The notes below the pieces were generated by a model. It did not search any database. It was not told where the DNA came from and saw only the letters and a list, made by a program, of their open reading frames with translations. A program made the translations under genes and the position numbers. 64,000 nucleotides of DNA. Source: Hydractinia symbiolongicarpus (Eukaryota; Cnidaria; Hydrozoa; Anthoathecata; Hydractiniidae). Shown piece after piece: positions 44,764 through 57,396 of the stretch (position 1 is its first letter; every line of letters starts with the position of its first letter). The DNA lies in contig NC_079877.1 of assembly GCF_029227915.1 (NCBI RefSeq), positions 24,825,851-24,889,850 on the forward strand, written 5' to 3'.

Positions 44764-46157
44764 ATCTAAAGAATATTCAACATTTTAACATTGTTTAAAC
44801 TTATCGCATAGCTATGGAAACCAACAATAACCTATAACGCAACTAAAAATAACCTCATTTAAAGTGTGTCATTTTAACAAAAAAAAGGATAATTTAATAA
44901 ATGTATGCACCTAGTTCTAAAAAAGGAGAACCTCTTTGTACAAGTTGTTTGAAGACCTTTCACGAGTACGGAAATAGCTTCTTAAAATATTTAAAAAGAC
45001 TTGATAACCAAATTTTTAAGCTCTATAACTTAAGTCCAATATCAATTTATACCTTAGGTCCCCTTTTAACACTTTTCTAGTGTGCACAAAACTATCCTGC
45101 AACTAAAACAGATTTCACTCGCTTATCCAGAATGATTGGACCATTAGTATTTACAGTATTTACCCAACAAGAGCTTTCCTTGAAAACATATTTTCAAAAA
45201 ATGGGAGTTCATTCGATAAAAAATAATAATACAGACAAAGTTTATAGGATTATTTTTAATTTGTAAATAGTAAGAATCTTTTTTAGAGAAAATTATATCA
45301 AAGCGCCTATATATTCTCTTTTTTTCTTCTTAAACTTGCATAAAAGTGTGTTTAAGTTAAACTTGTCTGTGGTTACTGCGAATAAAAGAATTAATGAGAG
45401 CCTGGCTTGAAATAGAACCCAACCGCAAACTCCCTCTACTAAATAACCACCCCAGATTCCCATTTCAGTAAATACAACATCACAGTATGATATAAACAAC
45501 TCTACTCTCTTTAAATACAATAACACAGTAGCGTATTGTAGAAAAATCATTTTAAAATTAAATGAAACGGAAATTAAATTTCTAATTTATCGATTTTTTA
45601 GATACAAAAAACACTCACTAGAGATTCTCACCAAAATCAAAATGCAAAATAAAATAAGCAAATTTATAACAGTAATATTAATTATATACATATACAAGTT
45701 ATGTATCAAAAGCTATATTCAAATACTAAAAGGCGAATTTTTACTTGCATATTTTTTGTTCGGAAGTCGACAGGATTGAAACAAAAATTTAATGTATCAA
45801 GTAATGTATCAAAAGCTATATTCAAATACTAAAAGGCGAATTTTTACTTGCATATTTTTTGTTCGGAAATCGACAGGATTGAAACAAAAATTTCTCTGAA
45901 TATGCGACAAGACAATTTCTAACTACGTGACTCAGAAATTTTTCCAAACATGTTTGATTCATTCTGAGTGAAAGATGAATTAAATTTAACTTTTCCTAAT
46001 GATTTAAGAAGCAAATCAGAAAAAAAAAACCATCAAGTTCTTTCAAAATCGCATTTTAATATATCTGTTCCAAGGGAATAGTGGAAATTGAAATTAATAC
46101 TTTTCATTCCGTTCCAATCCATTCTGCGGCAAAAAAATATGCAAGTGGAAATTCGGC
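44764..46157. other. Intergenic stretch between VPS26C and MIPEP (both minus strand)
   Basis: It holds the 3' end of VPS26C, the MIPEP promoter and a direct duplication at 45702-45895. A minus-strand ATTAAA near 46050 could serve VPS26C. No core promoter element stands out upstream of MIPEP. Confidence 0.5.
45702..45895. repeat. Direct tandem duplication, 103-bp shift
   Basis: The segment starting TGTATCAAAAGCTATATTCA at 45702 recurs at 45805 and runs to AAACAAAAATTT with a single G/A change (GGAAGTCGACAGG against GGAAATCGACAGG). The near identity suggests a recent event. Confidence 0.9.
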
Positions 46158-49100
46158 TTAACGATAAATTCTTATAGGAAAATTTTCAGTTACTAAATGG
46201 TCGTCTTTGAACACAATAACAACATTGACCTCGAACTCTACAAGAAAAAGGAGAAAAAGTTAAACCTTAATATGCATTCAATGCACAAATTAAATTTTGT
46301 TATCACACACTCTTTTTTATAAGCAACCCTATGTTTTGGGCCAAGCCTCAAGTGGTCTTGCCTCTCAACTTGCTTAGCTGTATTCTTAATACTTATTTTC
46401 TTTTTTTGACACAGTCCAACTGGTAAGGTTAATAAAAAAAAGTTACTTAATTTTTTGCTCAATTTGACATATTTTCCTTAGCGACTGAGTTGCTATTAAA
46501 AAAATGTATTTAAAGTATATTGATATTCAGGTAAGTTTTACAAGTTATTATTCTTTCAAATGTGGTTTTTATAAGGGAACTTCATCGTATTTCATGGTTA
46601 AAAAAATAAAGGTACAAAATTTGGAAAAATGATGGTAATTGATATGAATGCCGAAATCAAGAATACTTGAAAAATTGAATCCTTAATATCTTTTAATAAA
46701 AAAAGGTATTTTATGCTACAACAATGATAAAAACATGTATAGGTTGAAACCTTTTCCTTTATTTCTTACTGATGTTTCGTATTGTTGTGTTGTTAAGGGA
46801 ATTGTGAAGCGTATCCCAAGGTAAGAAATTATTTTGAGTTGAGGATAAAAACTAAAAAAATATGCGGGATGATTAAATTTAGCTATATCTTAAGTAAATC
46901 GAGAGGACATACATTTTTGTAGATAAATGGTCCGAAAATTTGGAAGATATTTTTCCACATGACCACATTTTTTTCCAGATAATGAACGTCTCAAATTTTT
47001 GTGAATTTATTTTTCAGAAATTTGTCTTCATTTCGGTAGTAATTCTCGCAAATAGATGATAAATTCTTCGCAGAAATCAATTTCCGCAAATGAGAAAAAA
47101 ATAACTTCTTACGAAATCACAGGAATTACGGAATTAATTATATTTGACCTTGTTTCATACTTAAAATTTGTGAATGGTTGACTTCAGTATATTTCATGAG
47201 AAGAAATTTCTGCTAATCGGGTCGAACAATCAAATATTTCATGGATTTGCAAAAAAATTTTCCTTTAACTATATTTTATCCTTTAAAGAATATCTTGTGG
47301 AAGGACTGTTGATTATTAGTCCTATTTTTGCAGGCTTGTGGAAAACTTTCCAGGCCTTATGACATTTGGCCGAAAAATGCTATTTTAAAAATGTAGAAAA
47401 TCATCTCCAAAATTTTAAAAATGAATGTATCATATAGATCTCCCTAAATACAATAAAACCAAATAATACCAGATATAAGTAATTACACAAGTAAAAAGGT
47501 CCAAAATATCAATTATAATAATGCAAGCATTTGCACATTGTAACATTCTGTGCACCTTATTTTGGACTGGCCACTAGTGAGAGCTCAAACACGACGTTAA
47601 TGCAAGATTATTACACAATCTGGGATTTTCCAGGCTATTCTTTTTCTTGTGACATTGGCCTTAATCAATATTTGGAGGAAGTTTAGAATATTTTAGTAAG
47701 GTTTACATACTCAAAAAACAAATATTGCACATAAGGGTAACTTATAACATACATAACTTGTAAGAACAACAAACCTATTTTAAAATTTGGCGTTTCCAAT
47801 GTTGGACATGTAAATAGCCGTGGAAAAATCATATACAATGGAATTGTCATCCTTCTGCATACATCACCATCAGCAATCTAAATCACGATTTTATGGATTA
47901 CTGGATTTTAAGTTAAAAATTACCAACTGTTTGTAATGCAAATATGGAAATATTTGATACACTTAAAACTTCAAATTTGATGAAATTTGGTACAGAAGTT
48001 AGATTTAAGGACACCATGATGTGTACCAACTTATAACTCCCCCTGTTACAAAGATACAGAAACTAGTCCCTTTTACAAGATAATTTTTCAGCTAAGCACC
48101 ATTTTATGTGGTTGGGTACAAACTCATAATGGGTACAAACTCATAATACAGCTGTAAGTGCCAGGTACTGTTCTTGCATATGACTTTCTTTTAAAGACTT
48201 CAGGTGGCTTCGAGTTTTCACAAGTAGTAAATAAAGATGTTACTCCTCAAATTCTATTTTAGCAAAATTCAACATTGCTCTTAGTTTAAAATTTGGTTGT
48301 TTGTTAGTGTCTGCCTTTGGCAACTTCAATTATTCATTCAACACCATCACATGGAAATTTATCATGACTTCTGATTCCAAAATCCTCAAAGTTGTGACAA
48401 AAGTTAAGAAAGTTATTTTAATTTTTTTCCTGTGTGAAACAACTGTCTGTAAAAAAATAAATACAAGGTTTGCAATTAAAAAACTATTTACAAAATGAGT
48501 GATTTTTTTATTACATTGTACATAAACTCAACGTCTTGGACTTGGACTGGAATGTAGCACAAAGTATGGTATTTTTTGAGTTTTGTTTATATTAAAGAAC
48601 AATTGAAAAGTGTTCCAGTTGAATCCTTGAAGCTCGTCTTGTTCAATAAAAACCCATAATTTTCTGCCAAGTCACGTAAAATAATTACTTTATCATTTCT
48701 TAAATCAAGTTTTAGTTGCTTTTAGTAATGGACTTGTGACTTTGAAATATATTGATATACAGTTTGTCAATTTGTTCAAAAAAAATTCAATAAAATAATT
48801 TTTTTTCTTTTTAAAAAAAGTTAGACTGATCACCCTCAAAATTAGTAAACTACCAAATTTCATTTAGGTTGGATAAATATCTTTAACTATTGAAAGAAAA
48901 AGAAGTGTCTTTACCTGTGGCGCTGAAAAAAAATTTGTATAAGGAACTGGACCTAGCGTCATTTCTTCAAAATCATGAGGAATTGAGCTAAGCTTCTGTA
49001 CCAATTTTTTTTAAAATTTGAAGATAGTGGTTTTCAGACCACATATGGAATGACCCATATATCTTTTATGCAGAAAATATACACACACCTGTAAATTTTG

Positions 49101-52100
49101 AATTTCAGTAGCTAAAAAGAAGAAATACATTATTGTAATATAGGATGCAAGCAACAAGTAAAAAGTTCAGAATAAAAATAACCAAAATAAGTACCTACCA
49201 TCTTTCGCATAGCCCTCTGCACAACCTACAAGAATTAAAAATCAATGAAATCAGTAAAAAGGCGCAGCAACACATATAGCAAAAATCAAACATTGTCCTT
49301 ACAGCTTAGTTCTCACTATGGGTGAACATGGGTTAATTTCTGAGTATAATTCAATATACTCAAAATATAATGTATATAGATCAACTCAAGTAAGAATGCA
49401 AAACTAAAACAGATCTCACAAAGTTATCTCAGACTAATTTACATTAACCTAATTTAATCTATCGATTCTAAGCTCATGGTTTAACAGAACTTTGGAGAAA
49501 CATCCAAGAGCAACAACACTCACTTGATGTATATCCTATCATGAAAATGTAATGAAGATTGTTACTATTTAAGCAAAAAACGAGTTAGTTAGGTTTCGTA
49601 ATTTTGGTTAGCCCACTATAACAAAGCACAAACCTTAGCAGACATTTTTTACAATATGAATTAATAATAAATCGAATTTGATATACACACAATCCTTCAT
49701 CAAGTGTGACAACTGTGCAAAGACTATAAAACAAAACATTCTCTGCACTAAACCCATAAAATGTGGTATGTATCTTGAACTAAAAAGTAGTCCATCCCAA
49801 ATCATGGTCAATATTCTAAATCAAGACAACAAATATAGAAACACTCACCGCATGTTTCTACCCGTACCAACTGCATTTCAATTGATTTGATAGGCACATC
49901 AGAATGGTCAACCACAAGTTCACCAGTAATTGGTTTTGCTATATTACAAACTGCCGTATCTAGATGCCCCTTGACCAGAAAACGGGGGACATGTGTGCTT
50001 TTTTTTGTTGAACTGATTGAGTCTGGTGATATTTTAAAAGGGATTTGCTTTTCTGATTCCACTTCATTTTGTTGCTAAAATAACATCAATACAAGCAAAT
50101 TGTAAAAAGATAAAGAAAGAAGTCTTGAGCTTAAATTGTGTTCCTTATAGTTTGAATGTAAACGTGGAACTCAAAGGGGTACCAGGATTGCCTACATGAC
50201 ATTGTTGGTGAGAATGTTCTGTTTGGTAAATTACTAACTTGTGATGAATTATGGTGGCTTTTGTTCCAGATTAGTAGCAACCATAATTTGACATCTTTAG
50301 GGATGCACATAAAAAAAGTCAAAAATGTTATGCCATGTCATTGTTGTGAAATATAACAATGTTTTTTTTTAAAAAAAGTGTTTTTTTATTAGTTTTCCTT
50401 TAAGGGCATTAAAATACAAGAACTTAAATGCTGTTGGTGACATAAAAAAATTCAGTTTGGTTTATAAAAGTGTCTTTAGGAAAACCAAGAAATCAATGAA
50501 TAATGTCTCAGCCCGTGGATGCTAATTTTGTAGTCAAGAAAAGAAGTCTAAACAGTTTCATAAAGCTGCCAAAAAATTGAATTAAGAATTAGTCACCGAT
50601 TTCTAAATCCTTGATTTCTCCATAATAACAAAGTTTATTTGCATTTTGCTAAGAAAGCTTGTATTAAAAAACCTGGTCGGTTTAATATTTTTGCAAAACA
50701 AAACTAACTTGTTTGAATAATAATCAAAAGGTGAATGCTTTTCTAATGGATCACAAATCATTGATAGTTCATGTGGATAGCTTATGCACAACAAAAAAAA
50801 ACTATACACAATATGTTTAGACTGAAGTTGTTTTTCTCAAATAATAAAAAACTATAGGCTTGCTAAAAAGTAAAAATGCTTAAGTAAAGAAAGCAACACA
50901 CTAAAAAGGTTTAAGCTGTGTGTGGAGGCCCACAAGAGCAATTACATATCCTAAAACGAGAACTCAGTTTGTCTATTTTTAAAAATATTTTATATATACT
51001 ATAAAGGCTCCACAAGATGAAAAACTATAATTTCATATTTTTTCTACTTTGGTGGGTTACGTATAGTAGTTCTCCAATATCCTTTCCTGTTGAAATTATT
51101 TGAAGGCTCACATTTTATGCATTATCATCTTATATAATAAGACAAAGTGTGTGTGACAGTCATAGTTGGATGTGTTCATTTTCCTTTGATTTTGTCGAAA
51201 TATTCGATAAAGTCGCGGAAAAAGTATGTCTTATTTGTTAACTGCCTAGGCGTTACCGTATGATGTCAATGCATTTAAACTGACATCATCAAAAAACCTT
51301 TAAACCTTAATATCTCTGTTGTTTATCAAACTGTTTGTAAAAATACATAGGTATGCAAATTTTCAGAAAAAAAATGGCTATCTCCTTAACCACTAATCAA
51401 AGCAACCCTATACATAATTTTGATCAGTGTTTTAAGTTTCACATAATACATGTAACAGCAAAAATAATTTTGTAAAAATAATCGCATCAACGTGACATTA
51501 CTAATTTTATCAAAATTCAAATGACAGATCTTTGTTATCTCATTTTTGCCTAAGTGCATTTTTCTACAGGCCTTATCGACTACCTTATGTTATAACACAA
51601 AACAGGACACACTTACTGGATTTTCAATGATAAATTCGCAAGATTTTTGCAGATCTTTATTCAACAATGATCTTTTCATTTCACATTTTAGCAAATACTA
51701 AAAAATCATAAAAATAACTAAAATAATGGAACTTGACAAAGATAATAAATAAATGAATTTCTGAAAGATAAAAATAATCTAACAAATTTGTGAGTATGAA
51801 ACATACCTGAATATTAATAAAAACTCCATGATAACTTTCAAACAATTTCTTATTTTTCAAACACTTCAGTGTTAATTCAAATGGAATTTCTGTGCGACCA
51901 CTGCAAGAAAAATTTCACCATAGTTATTTAGGTCAGGAAAAAAAACCCTCATTGCAGTAATCTAACCTCAGTAGTGTTACTTGAAAAGCAAGTAACACTA
52001 AAAAAAGGTTTTCTTTCTACCATTCAGTGGATCCAGGTCAATTTGGAGATTGCTATATTGATTTTGGGGATAATTAATTCTTGGGTCCAAAATGGACATA

Positions 52101-53737
52101 GATCTAAAATGTTTAAAAAATGCTCATTTTTTTTAGGATATTTTCAGGCTTCTAGCTATATAAAGAGTATACATTTATAAAGAAACATTACATATAATAA
52201 AACATGGATAAAATTATGCATATTTTAATTCATGTACCCTGCATTTTTTTTAATCATCCCCATTATATTACTGTTAAAAAAACATTCTAGAAAGTTCATT
52301 TACTATAAAAAATATTTCTACCATTTTGTGTTCACATAAAAGCAAAAGAATGAAAAACATTGTTCCCTAATATCGCAATGTAACAAAACTAAGACAAAAC
52401 TCATAAAAGGCCTATCAAATCTATAATATATTATAAATTTATTCCAACAGAAAAAAATACATACCTTGGAAGCTTTCCAGGCTTGGCAACTTCAAGTGAA
52501 CTACTTAGCAGTGTTATCGGCTTTACTGAATTGTAAAAAGCTTCAAACAAACCAACACTTTTAGCACTAAGTTGCATGTTTACAGTCCCTTCAATTATTA
52601 GCGTAATGCCATTATGTACAACTTCTCCTCTTCCATCAACCACTATTGTTCCAGATATTTTTTCCTGTTAAAACAGAAAAGCGTATTAAGCTTGCAAAAC
52701 ACTTTAGTAGGTGTCCAAACAAGCTTCAAAAAAAAATTTGCCTTAAGACATATGGAAATGATATGGACTCCTAAATTGCTAAGTCCACATAAATTTCCAG
52801 TTAAAAACGTATATAATAAACAAGAAAAAATGGCTTTTGCTTATAATAACACTAATAATAACATGATTTTCCATAAGCTTTCGATTGTAGTAATAATTAA
52901 CTTTGGGTAATTATTTTGAAAGGATTGCAAATTTTTTGGTTAATTTAACAATAAGCTTCTTTCAACAAAATATCCTGTTTTAACAATTCCTTTTTAAACT
53001 TTTTCAGTGCTACAGCTTGTAAAATTATGCAGAAAGAAATGACGTAATAATTAAAGAGTTAATAGCAACAAAAATGGCACATAAATTTTACAACAATCTT
53101 TATAGTACAGCACTGTGCGAGCTTTAACTTCTGATAACATAGTACTGCACTGTGCGAGCTTTAACTTCTGATAGCATTTTCCTTTTTCTTTAAAAATTTT
53201 AGACATGTTTTAAAAATCATGCAGCTGTGATATGGTATATTTTTACTTTAAATATTTTAATCCAACAGCGTTTTATGCAGCAGAGGATGTTTCCCAATGA
53301 TCTTTTAAAATATACAAAAGCCTATTGTTTGAAAAATATGAATAGACAAAAAATCCCAATTCTTGCAATATTACATTTTAATTAGCATATTTTTGTCAAC
53401 AACAAGCAGAAGAACATAAATAACCATAATGAAGGAGGGTGTTACAACATTAATAATCTTTCTTGTTCTTCACTTGTATGTAACACTTTAGCGAAAAATA
53501 ATCTCACCCTTAATTTTTGTTTATAAATCACATATAAAAATCATTTTGCAGGAACGATATTGAAATTTATGTGTGCAATTAAGACCTGAAAACTGCATGC
53601 CTGATTCGGTTTTAAGCGTGTAAGTGTGATCGCACCCGCTGGAATGACAAGGCTGACACAATATATAATATATAAAAACATACATTTTCGTGATAGATTT
53701 TGTTGACTTTCTTCAGTCTAATGTCGATTGATGCCAT
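46158..53737 (-). CDS. VPS26C: VPS26C (DSCR3), retriever complex subunit
   Basis: Nine exons on the minus strand: 53737-53684, 52664-52465, 51900-51807, 51697-51617, 50074-49849, 49225-49199, 49111-49089, 47877-47775 and 46237-46158. They total 888 nt, 295 residues, against 297 in human. All introns are GT-AG and phases agree. With VPS35L and VPS29 the protein forms retriever, which recycles integrins and other cargo from endosomes with the CCC complex. Clear blocks: start MASIDIRLKKVNKIYHEN, LIIEGTVNMQLSAKSVG, AFYNSVKP, YHGVFINIQ, CEMKRSLLNKDLQKSCEFI, GHLDTAVC, VRVETCG, FPRLFTCPTLET, and an end DDHLVTENFPIRIYR. It has the arrestin-like fold of the VPS26 family. Two microexons (27 and 23 nt) encode CAEGYAKD and ATEIQNLQ. 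No defect seen. Introns are otherwise unremarkable apart from a TTCGCGAA-type repeat and a short duplication. Confidence 0.95.
46975..47115. repeat. TTCGCGAA-type dispersed repeat, VPS26C last intron
   Basis: TAATTCTCGCAAATAGATGA, AATTCTTCGCAGAAATCAAT and TTTCCGCAAATGAG are spaced as in the other copies listed. Confidence 0.35.
53105..53176. repeat. Short tandem duplication, 37-bp unit, VPS26C intron 1
   Basis: GTACAGCACTGTGCGAGCTT and its continuation TAACTTCTGATA recur 37 bases later with two changes. Confidence 0.8.
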
Positions 53738-54339
53738 TTATCTAAAAAAAAATTTAAATATATTTAACAAAGATTTTTATTATAATTCCAATCTCAGGCA
53801 AATTCCAATCTCAGGCAAAAAACAGGATCAGTCGATTATATTTCACCAACCACATGGTCAGAGGTTAAAATATCTATACCACGTTTCTCTATATATACTT
53901 TGTGTGTGTCAAAATTGTTGTTTTTACAGTGCAATTCATTACTTTATGCTAATAGGCCCACATACAGTACTGTGAAAAGGTTTGTTCAATCGTGTTTGTG
54001 TAAGCGTGGCGTACACAAGTCATGATAAAATCGTGGTCTTAAGTATAACACACCACGCTAACATTATTATCTCCACAAAGGATCATGTGCCATATTTCTC
54101 TGACATCCATTTCATTTGATATCTCCATTTTCTGACAATTATTTCTCCATCCATTCTCAGTAGCCTATAGACAATGCTAAAATGGAGAGGCGCTTTTAAC
54201 AGGCGTTTTAGGCGCTTTTTACAGTTTACCTTGAGATGGTTTTCCTTACTTTTTATATATCAGCTTTGCATGTTAAGCCTCCTAAACCTTGTTTTGTAGC
54301 CAAATTATATAATGTTCCAAAACATTCCAAATCCAAGGT

Positions 54340-54780
54340 GTACTGAAAATTCTTGAATTACAACACGACACAAGGTCAGGGGTTTAGGATTCAATACTGG
54401 TACCCAAATGTAAACAAAAGACATGCCAAGATAGGCGGTAAATCTCTTAAAGGGGCTCTTCTTTTTGGTATACTTCTTGTATGCTTTGTTACCAAGAACA
54501 GCTGCGTTAATTCTGAAATAGCGTATTATTTAATTTTAGTTTTTAGAACTTTAATATCTATACTCCTTCATCAAACACATCTTGTTGTTTTGCCAATTTT
54601 TTTCCAACAAAAGAAATATGTTTAAGGAAACGTTTAACCAAAAATAATAAAAAATGCGCTAATTTTGTAATCACAAAAATAGTTACGCGGTTAAGCAAAA
54701 GTTGAAAGTTTTATGTAATTTATAACAAAAATTGGGTAATTTCGCTAAAATAGTTGTATGTAATACAAGTAAAAAACAAG
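54340..54780. repeat. Dispersed repeat, copy 2
   Basis: Matches 21424-21520 and 21975-22265 in order: GAATTACAACACGACACAAG, TGTAAACAAA, GCCAAGATAGGCGGTAAATC, CTCTTCTTTTT, TTACGCGGTTAAGCAAAAG. This copy is the compact one. Confidence 0.5.
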
Positions 54781-55062
54781 ACATATTATTATATTTGTTA
54801 TGATTATTATATATGTTTAAAATTACACTCGCTAAAATATAATAATGCAAGACTTTTAGTTGATACGATTTAGGAAAAATAATAAAAACAAGGTAGAATA
54901 CCCTTGTCGTAACACCCTTCTCTGTTATGAATTTTAAATAATCTTAATGCCGCAAAAGACTTTAGATTTTGTCAACTAAACTATAGTCGGTAAAAATATT
55001 TTTCACTTCTTTTTATCAAAATAACTTTTTTTCTGTTTTTGTTTATTATCGTAAGTGGGAGA

Positions 55063-55275
55063 AGAATAACTAGCTGTATATATTTCGAAACACGGCAAGC
55101 ATAACTTGCTGTATAAATTTCACAATAACACAAGAATAATTCTTGCTGTATAACTTTTAAAACAACACAAGAATAGTTCTAGCGGTATAACTTTTAAAAC
55201 AGCACAAGAATAATTCTTGCTGTATAACTTTCAAAACAACACAAGAATAATTCTTGCTGTATAACTTTCAAAACA
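55063..55275. repeat. Tandem repeat, about 37-bp unit, 5-6 copies
   Basis: The unit is CTTGCTGTATAACTTTTAAA followed by ACAACACAAGAATAATT. The last two copies are nearly identical, the first two more diverged. Confidence 0.85.
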
Positions 55276-55814
55276 AGTTTTGGAGCTTTCAAATATTTTT
55301 ATCTTTTCACCCTGACAGCCAGTTACATTTTTTTTAGTTAGACAAATATTTTTCCTTTGCAACAAAAATATATTAACTGCATGCGTGATGCTAAAATACA
55401 TCAAATATATGCTTGTCTTAAAACCCTTCTCCGTTCTTATTCTTTTCTTCATTTTTCTTGTTGTTCTGACCATACATTCTCAATAAAATAATTTTTATTT
55501 TGCCAACTGACCAACCATATAAGCTATTATCGATTACGCCCGTAGAACAACAAATTACGTTGGATTCACCTAATACCTTTTTGATGCTGCTTGATTTAAA
55601 AAGGATTAAAATCTATTATGTAGCTAGTTTTATGACAACTAATTAAAACAACAAATGTTAATTTTTTTTTTGCCACCAGTTCTTAATTTAATTGATAAAC
55701 TAATCCAGTCTGTTCTACAATAAAAGTGATTTATTGTGGATGCCACGATGTAATTCTTGTTTGTGTATTTTTGTTTGTGTAGTCCACGAAACATGATCAA
55801 GTCAAAGATTTAAT

Positions 55815-56625
55815 TTACAATTGAACACGAGAAGAACAGTACACTTCGTTTCTTAGAAGCACTAGTGTCTCACAATGGTGGTAACTTATCAGTATCAGTA
55901 TACCGCAAACCAATTCATACTGATCAATATCTCAACTACACATCTAATCACCAAATGTCTTGCAAAGAAAGTGTAGTGTCCTCATTACTGGACAGAGCAG
56001 TCAATGTAGTCAGTGGAGAGAATGACCGAAAGAAAGAGTTATCTCATATAAACAACGCCTTACTTGCAAATGGGTACTCGAGACAGACCATTAAAAAGGT
56101 TGAGAGGAAAATCAGGAACAGGACTGATAAGAGCAGTGACGGAGAAGATGCGGAAAATGAACCAGTAGCCACTGTGTGTATGCCATATATACCAGGGACA
56201 AGTAATATACTTCGTCGGGTAATGAAAGATCATAAAATAAAGCCAGTGTTTCAATCTAAAAACACACTACGTAGTATACTGTCACATCCGAAAAACAAAA
56301 TATGTCTAGAGAGTCAATGTAATATTGTCTATGAAATCCCGTGTAAGGATTGTGATGCTGTTTGTGTCGGTGAAACAAAACGAATGTTTGAACTATGTGT
56401 GGAAGAGCACAAAAGAGCTGTACGCAACGCAGATACAGATACAGACATAGCTGGAAGAATGATATAGACTGGGACAATAAAAAGATCATAGACTGAGAGT
56501 CTGGTTGGACAGCAAGAAAAGTAAAAGAAACCATAAATAGTATAGACAGAAATACTTATATCAATAGTATTTCCTATCAACTTCCAGAAATATGGTTACC
56601 CGCACTTCAGAAAGTGAACATTTAG
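55815..56625 (+). mobile_element. Penelope-like element, 5'-truncated, GIY-YIG end
   Basis: It begins within the RT (FTIEHEKNSTLRFLEALV, then SVYRKPIHTDQYLNY), continues through ANGYSRQTIKKVE and YIPGTSNILRR to the GIY-YIG domain with PCKDCDAVCVGETKR and EEHKRAVRN. A frameshift at about 56452 and a stop at 56494 interrupt the last part, which still reads WKNDIDWDNKKIID and ends at TAG 56623-56625. It is the same subfamily as the copy at 7640-9480 (shared PKNKI and PCKDCDAVC). 5' truncation is normal for target-primed insertion. Confidence 0.88.
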
Positions 56626-57390
56626 GAAAAAGTGCAAAAAATGGTTCGGAACAAACGTAACAAAAAGCGAACTTTTACAAAAAGGAAAAATTTTAATCAA
56701 TTTATTGCTTCCATCTGGGTCCGTGAAAAAGTTAATTACCTTAATTGCTGTGATTTGATTGGCTTTTTTTTCGATTGATTGGTTTTTTAGACAGTGGTTC
56801 GATTCCCCTTGGCGGCGATTCAACATGAGCAAGTGAATGTTACCATAGCCCTGGGTATAGTAAAGCGCCGATCCTAATTGATTCTGCGCTAATTCAAAAT
56901 GAGCATTAAATACTCCAGGACTCCTCATCTCAGCCATGGCCCCTCCTGGATATAATAGACAGGGTACAACTTTCGATATTGTGAGGCTAGCCATGTAACT
57001 ATATATATATCTAGAAACAATAGATAAAGATATATATAATTGGAACGTTCTTATTTGTCATCCTTGACACAATTTTGTGGAAACAAACCTATGTAAGGCT
57101 TTGTCAAGCATCAAAAAATAGAAGACAGAATTTTAGTCAAAAGACATTCGAGACAAAACTTCCTGTATATTTCTTCTCACAGAAACATCGTGGTAGATTT
57201 TATGTAGATTTCTTCTCACAGAAACATCAGGGTAAATAAAGCTTTTAAACGACAGAAATAATTACATTAATTCGAACATATGACTTCACAATAAAAATAA
57301 GTACGAGAAGTTTGATTGATGATGACATTGTTTTTATTTTATTTTAACCGATATTTCGTCTTATTACTACAAGACATTATCAACGTAAAT
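56626..57390. other. Stretch between two Penelope fragments
   Basis: A perfect Pol III box B-like GGTTCGATTCC is at 56796-56806 but no box A partner is convincing. A 50-bp local duplication with TTCTTCTCACAGAAACATC lies at 57170-57230. Nothing else is recognisable. Confidence 0.4.
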
Positions 57391-57396
57391 TGTTAC
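57352..57396 (-). ncRNA. Hammerhead-ribozyme-like remnant of a Penelope element
   Basis: On the minus strand, TTGATAAT is followed by a 5-bp stem GTCTT/AAGAC with loop GTAGTAAT, then GAAA and TATCGG. That is the order of a hammerhead core (CTGATGA, stem II, GAAA), with changes in the first box. Penelope-like elements are known to carry hammerheads in their terminal repeats. A partial copy in opposite orientation is at about 58683-58710. The changed box makes activity unlikely. Confidence 0.4.

Larger units (their letters stand above)
53738..55814. other. Gene-free stretch upstream of VPS26C
   Basis: It presumably carries the VPS26C promoter near 53740-54000. It also holds a dispersed repeat (54340-54780) and a 37-bp tandem repeat (55063-55275). 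No other gene is seen. Confidence 0.5.

Noticed and set aside
56796-56806. GGTTCGATTCC as part of a tRNA gene
   Set aside because: No box A, acceptor pairing or D-arm upstream.
56596-56994. 132-residue minus-strand open frame beginning MASLTISKVV
   Set aside because: No family recognised, and it spans a box B-like site and the 3' end of a Penelope fragment; probably chance.
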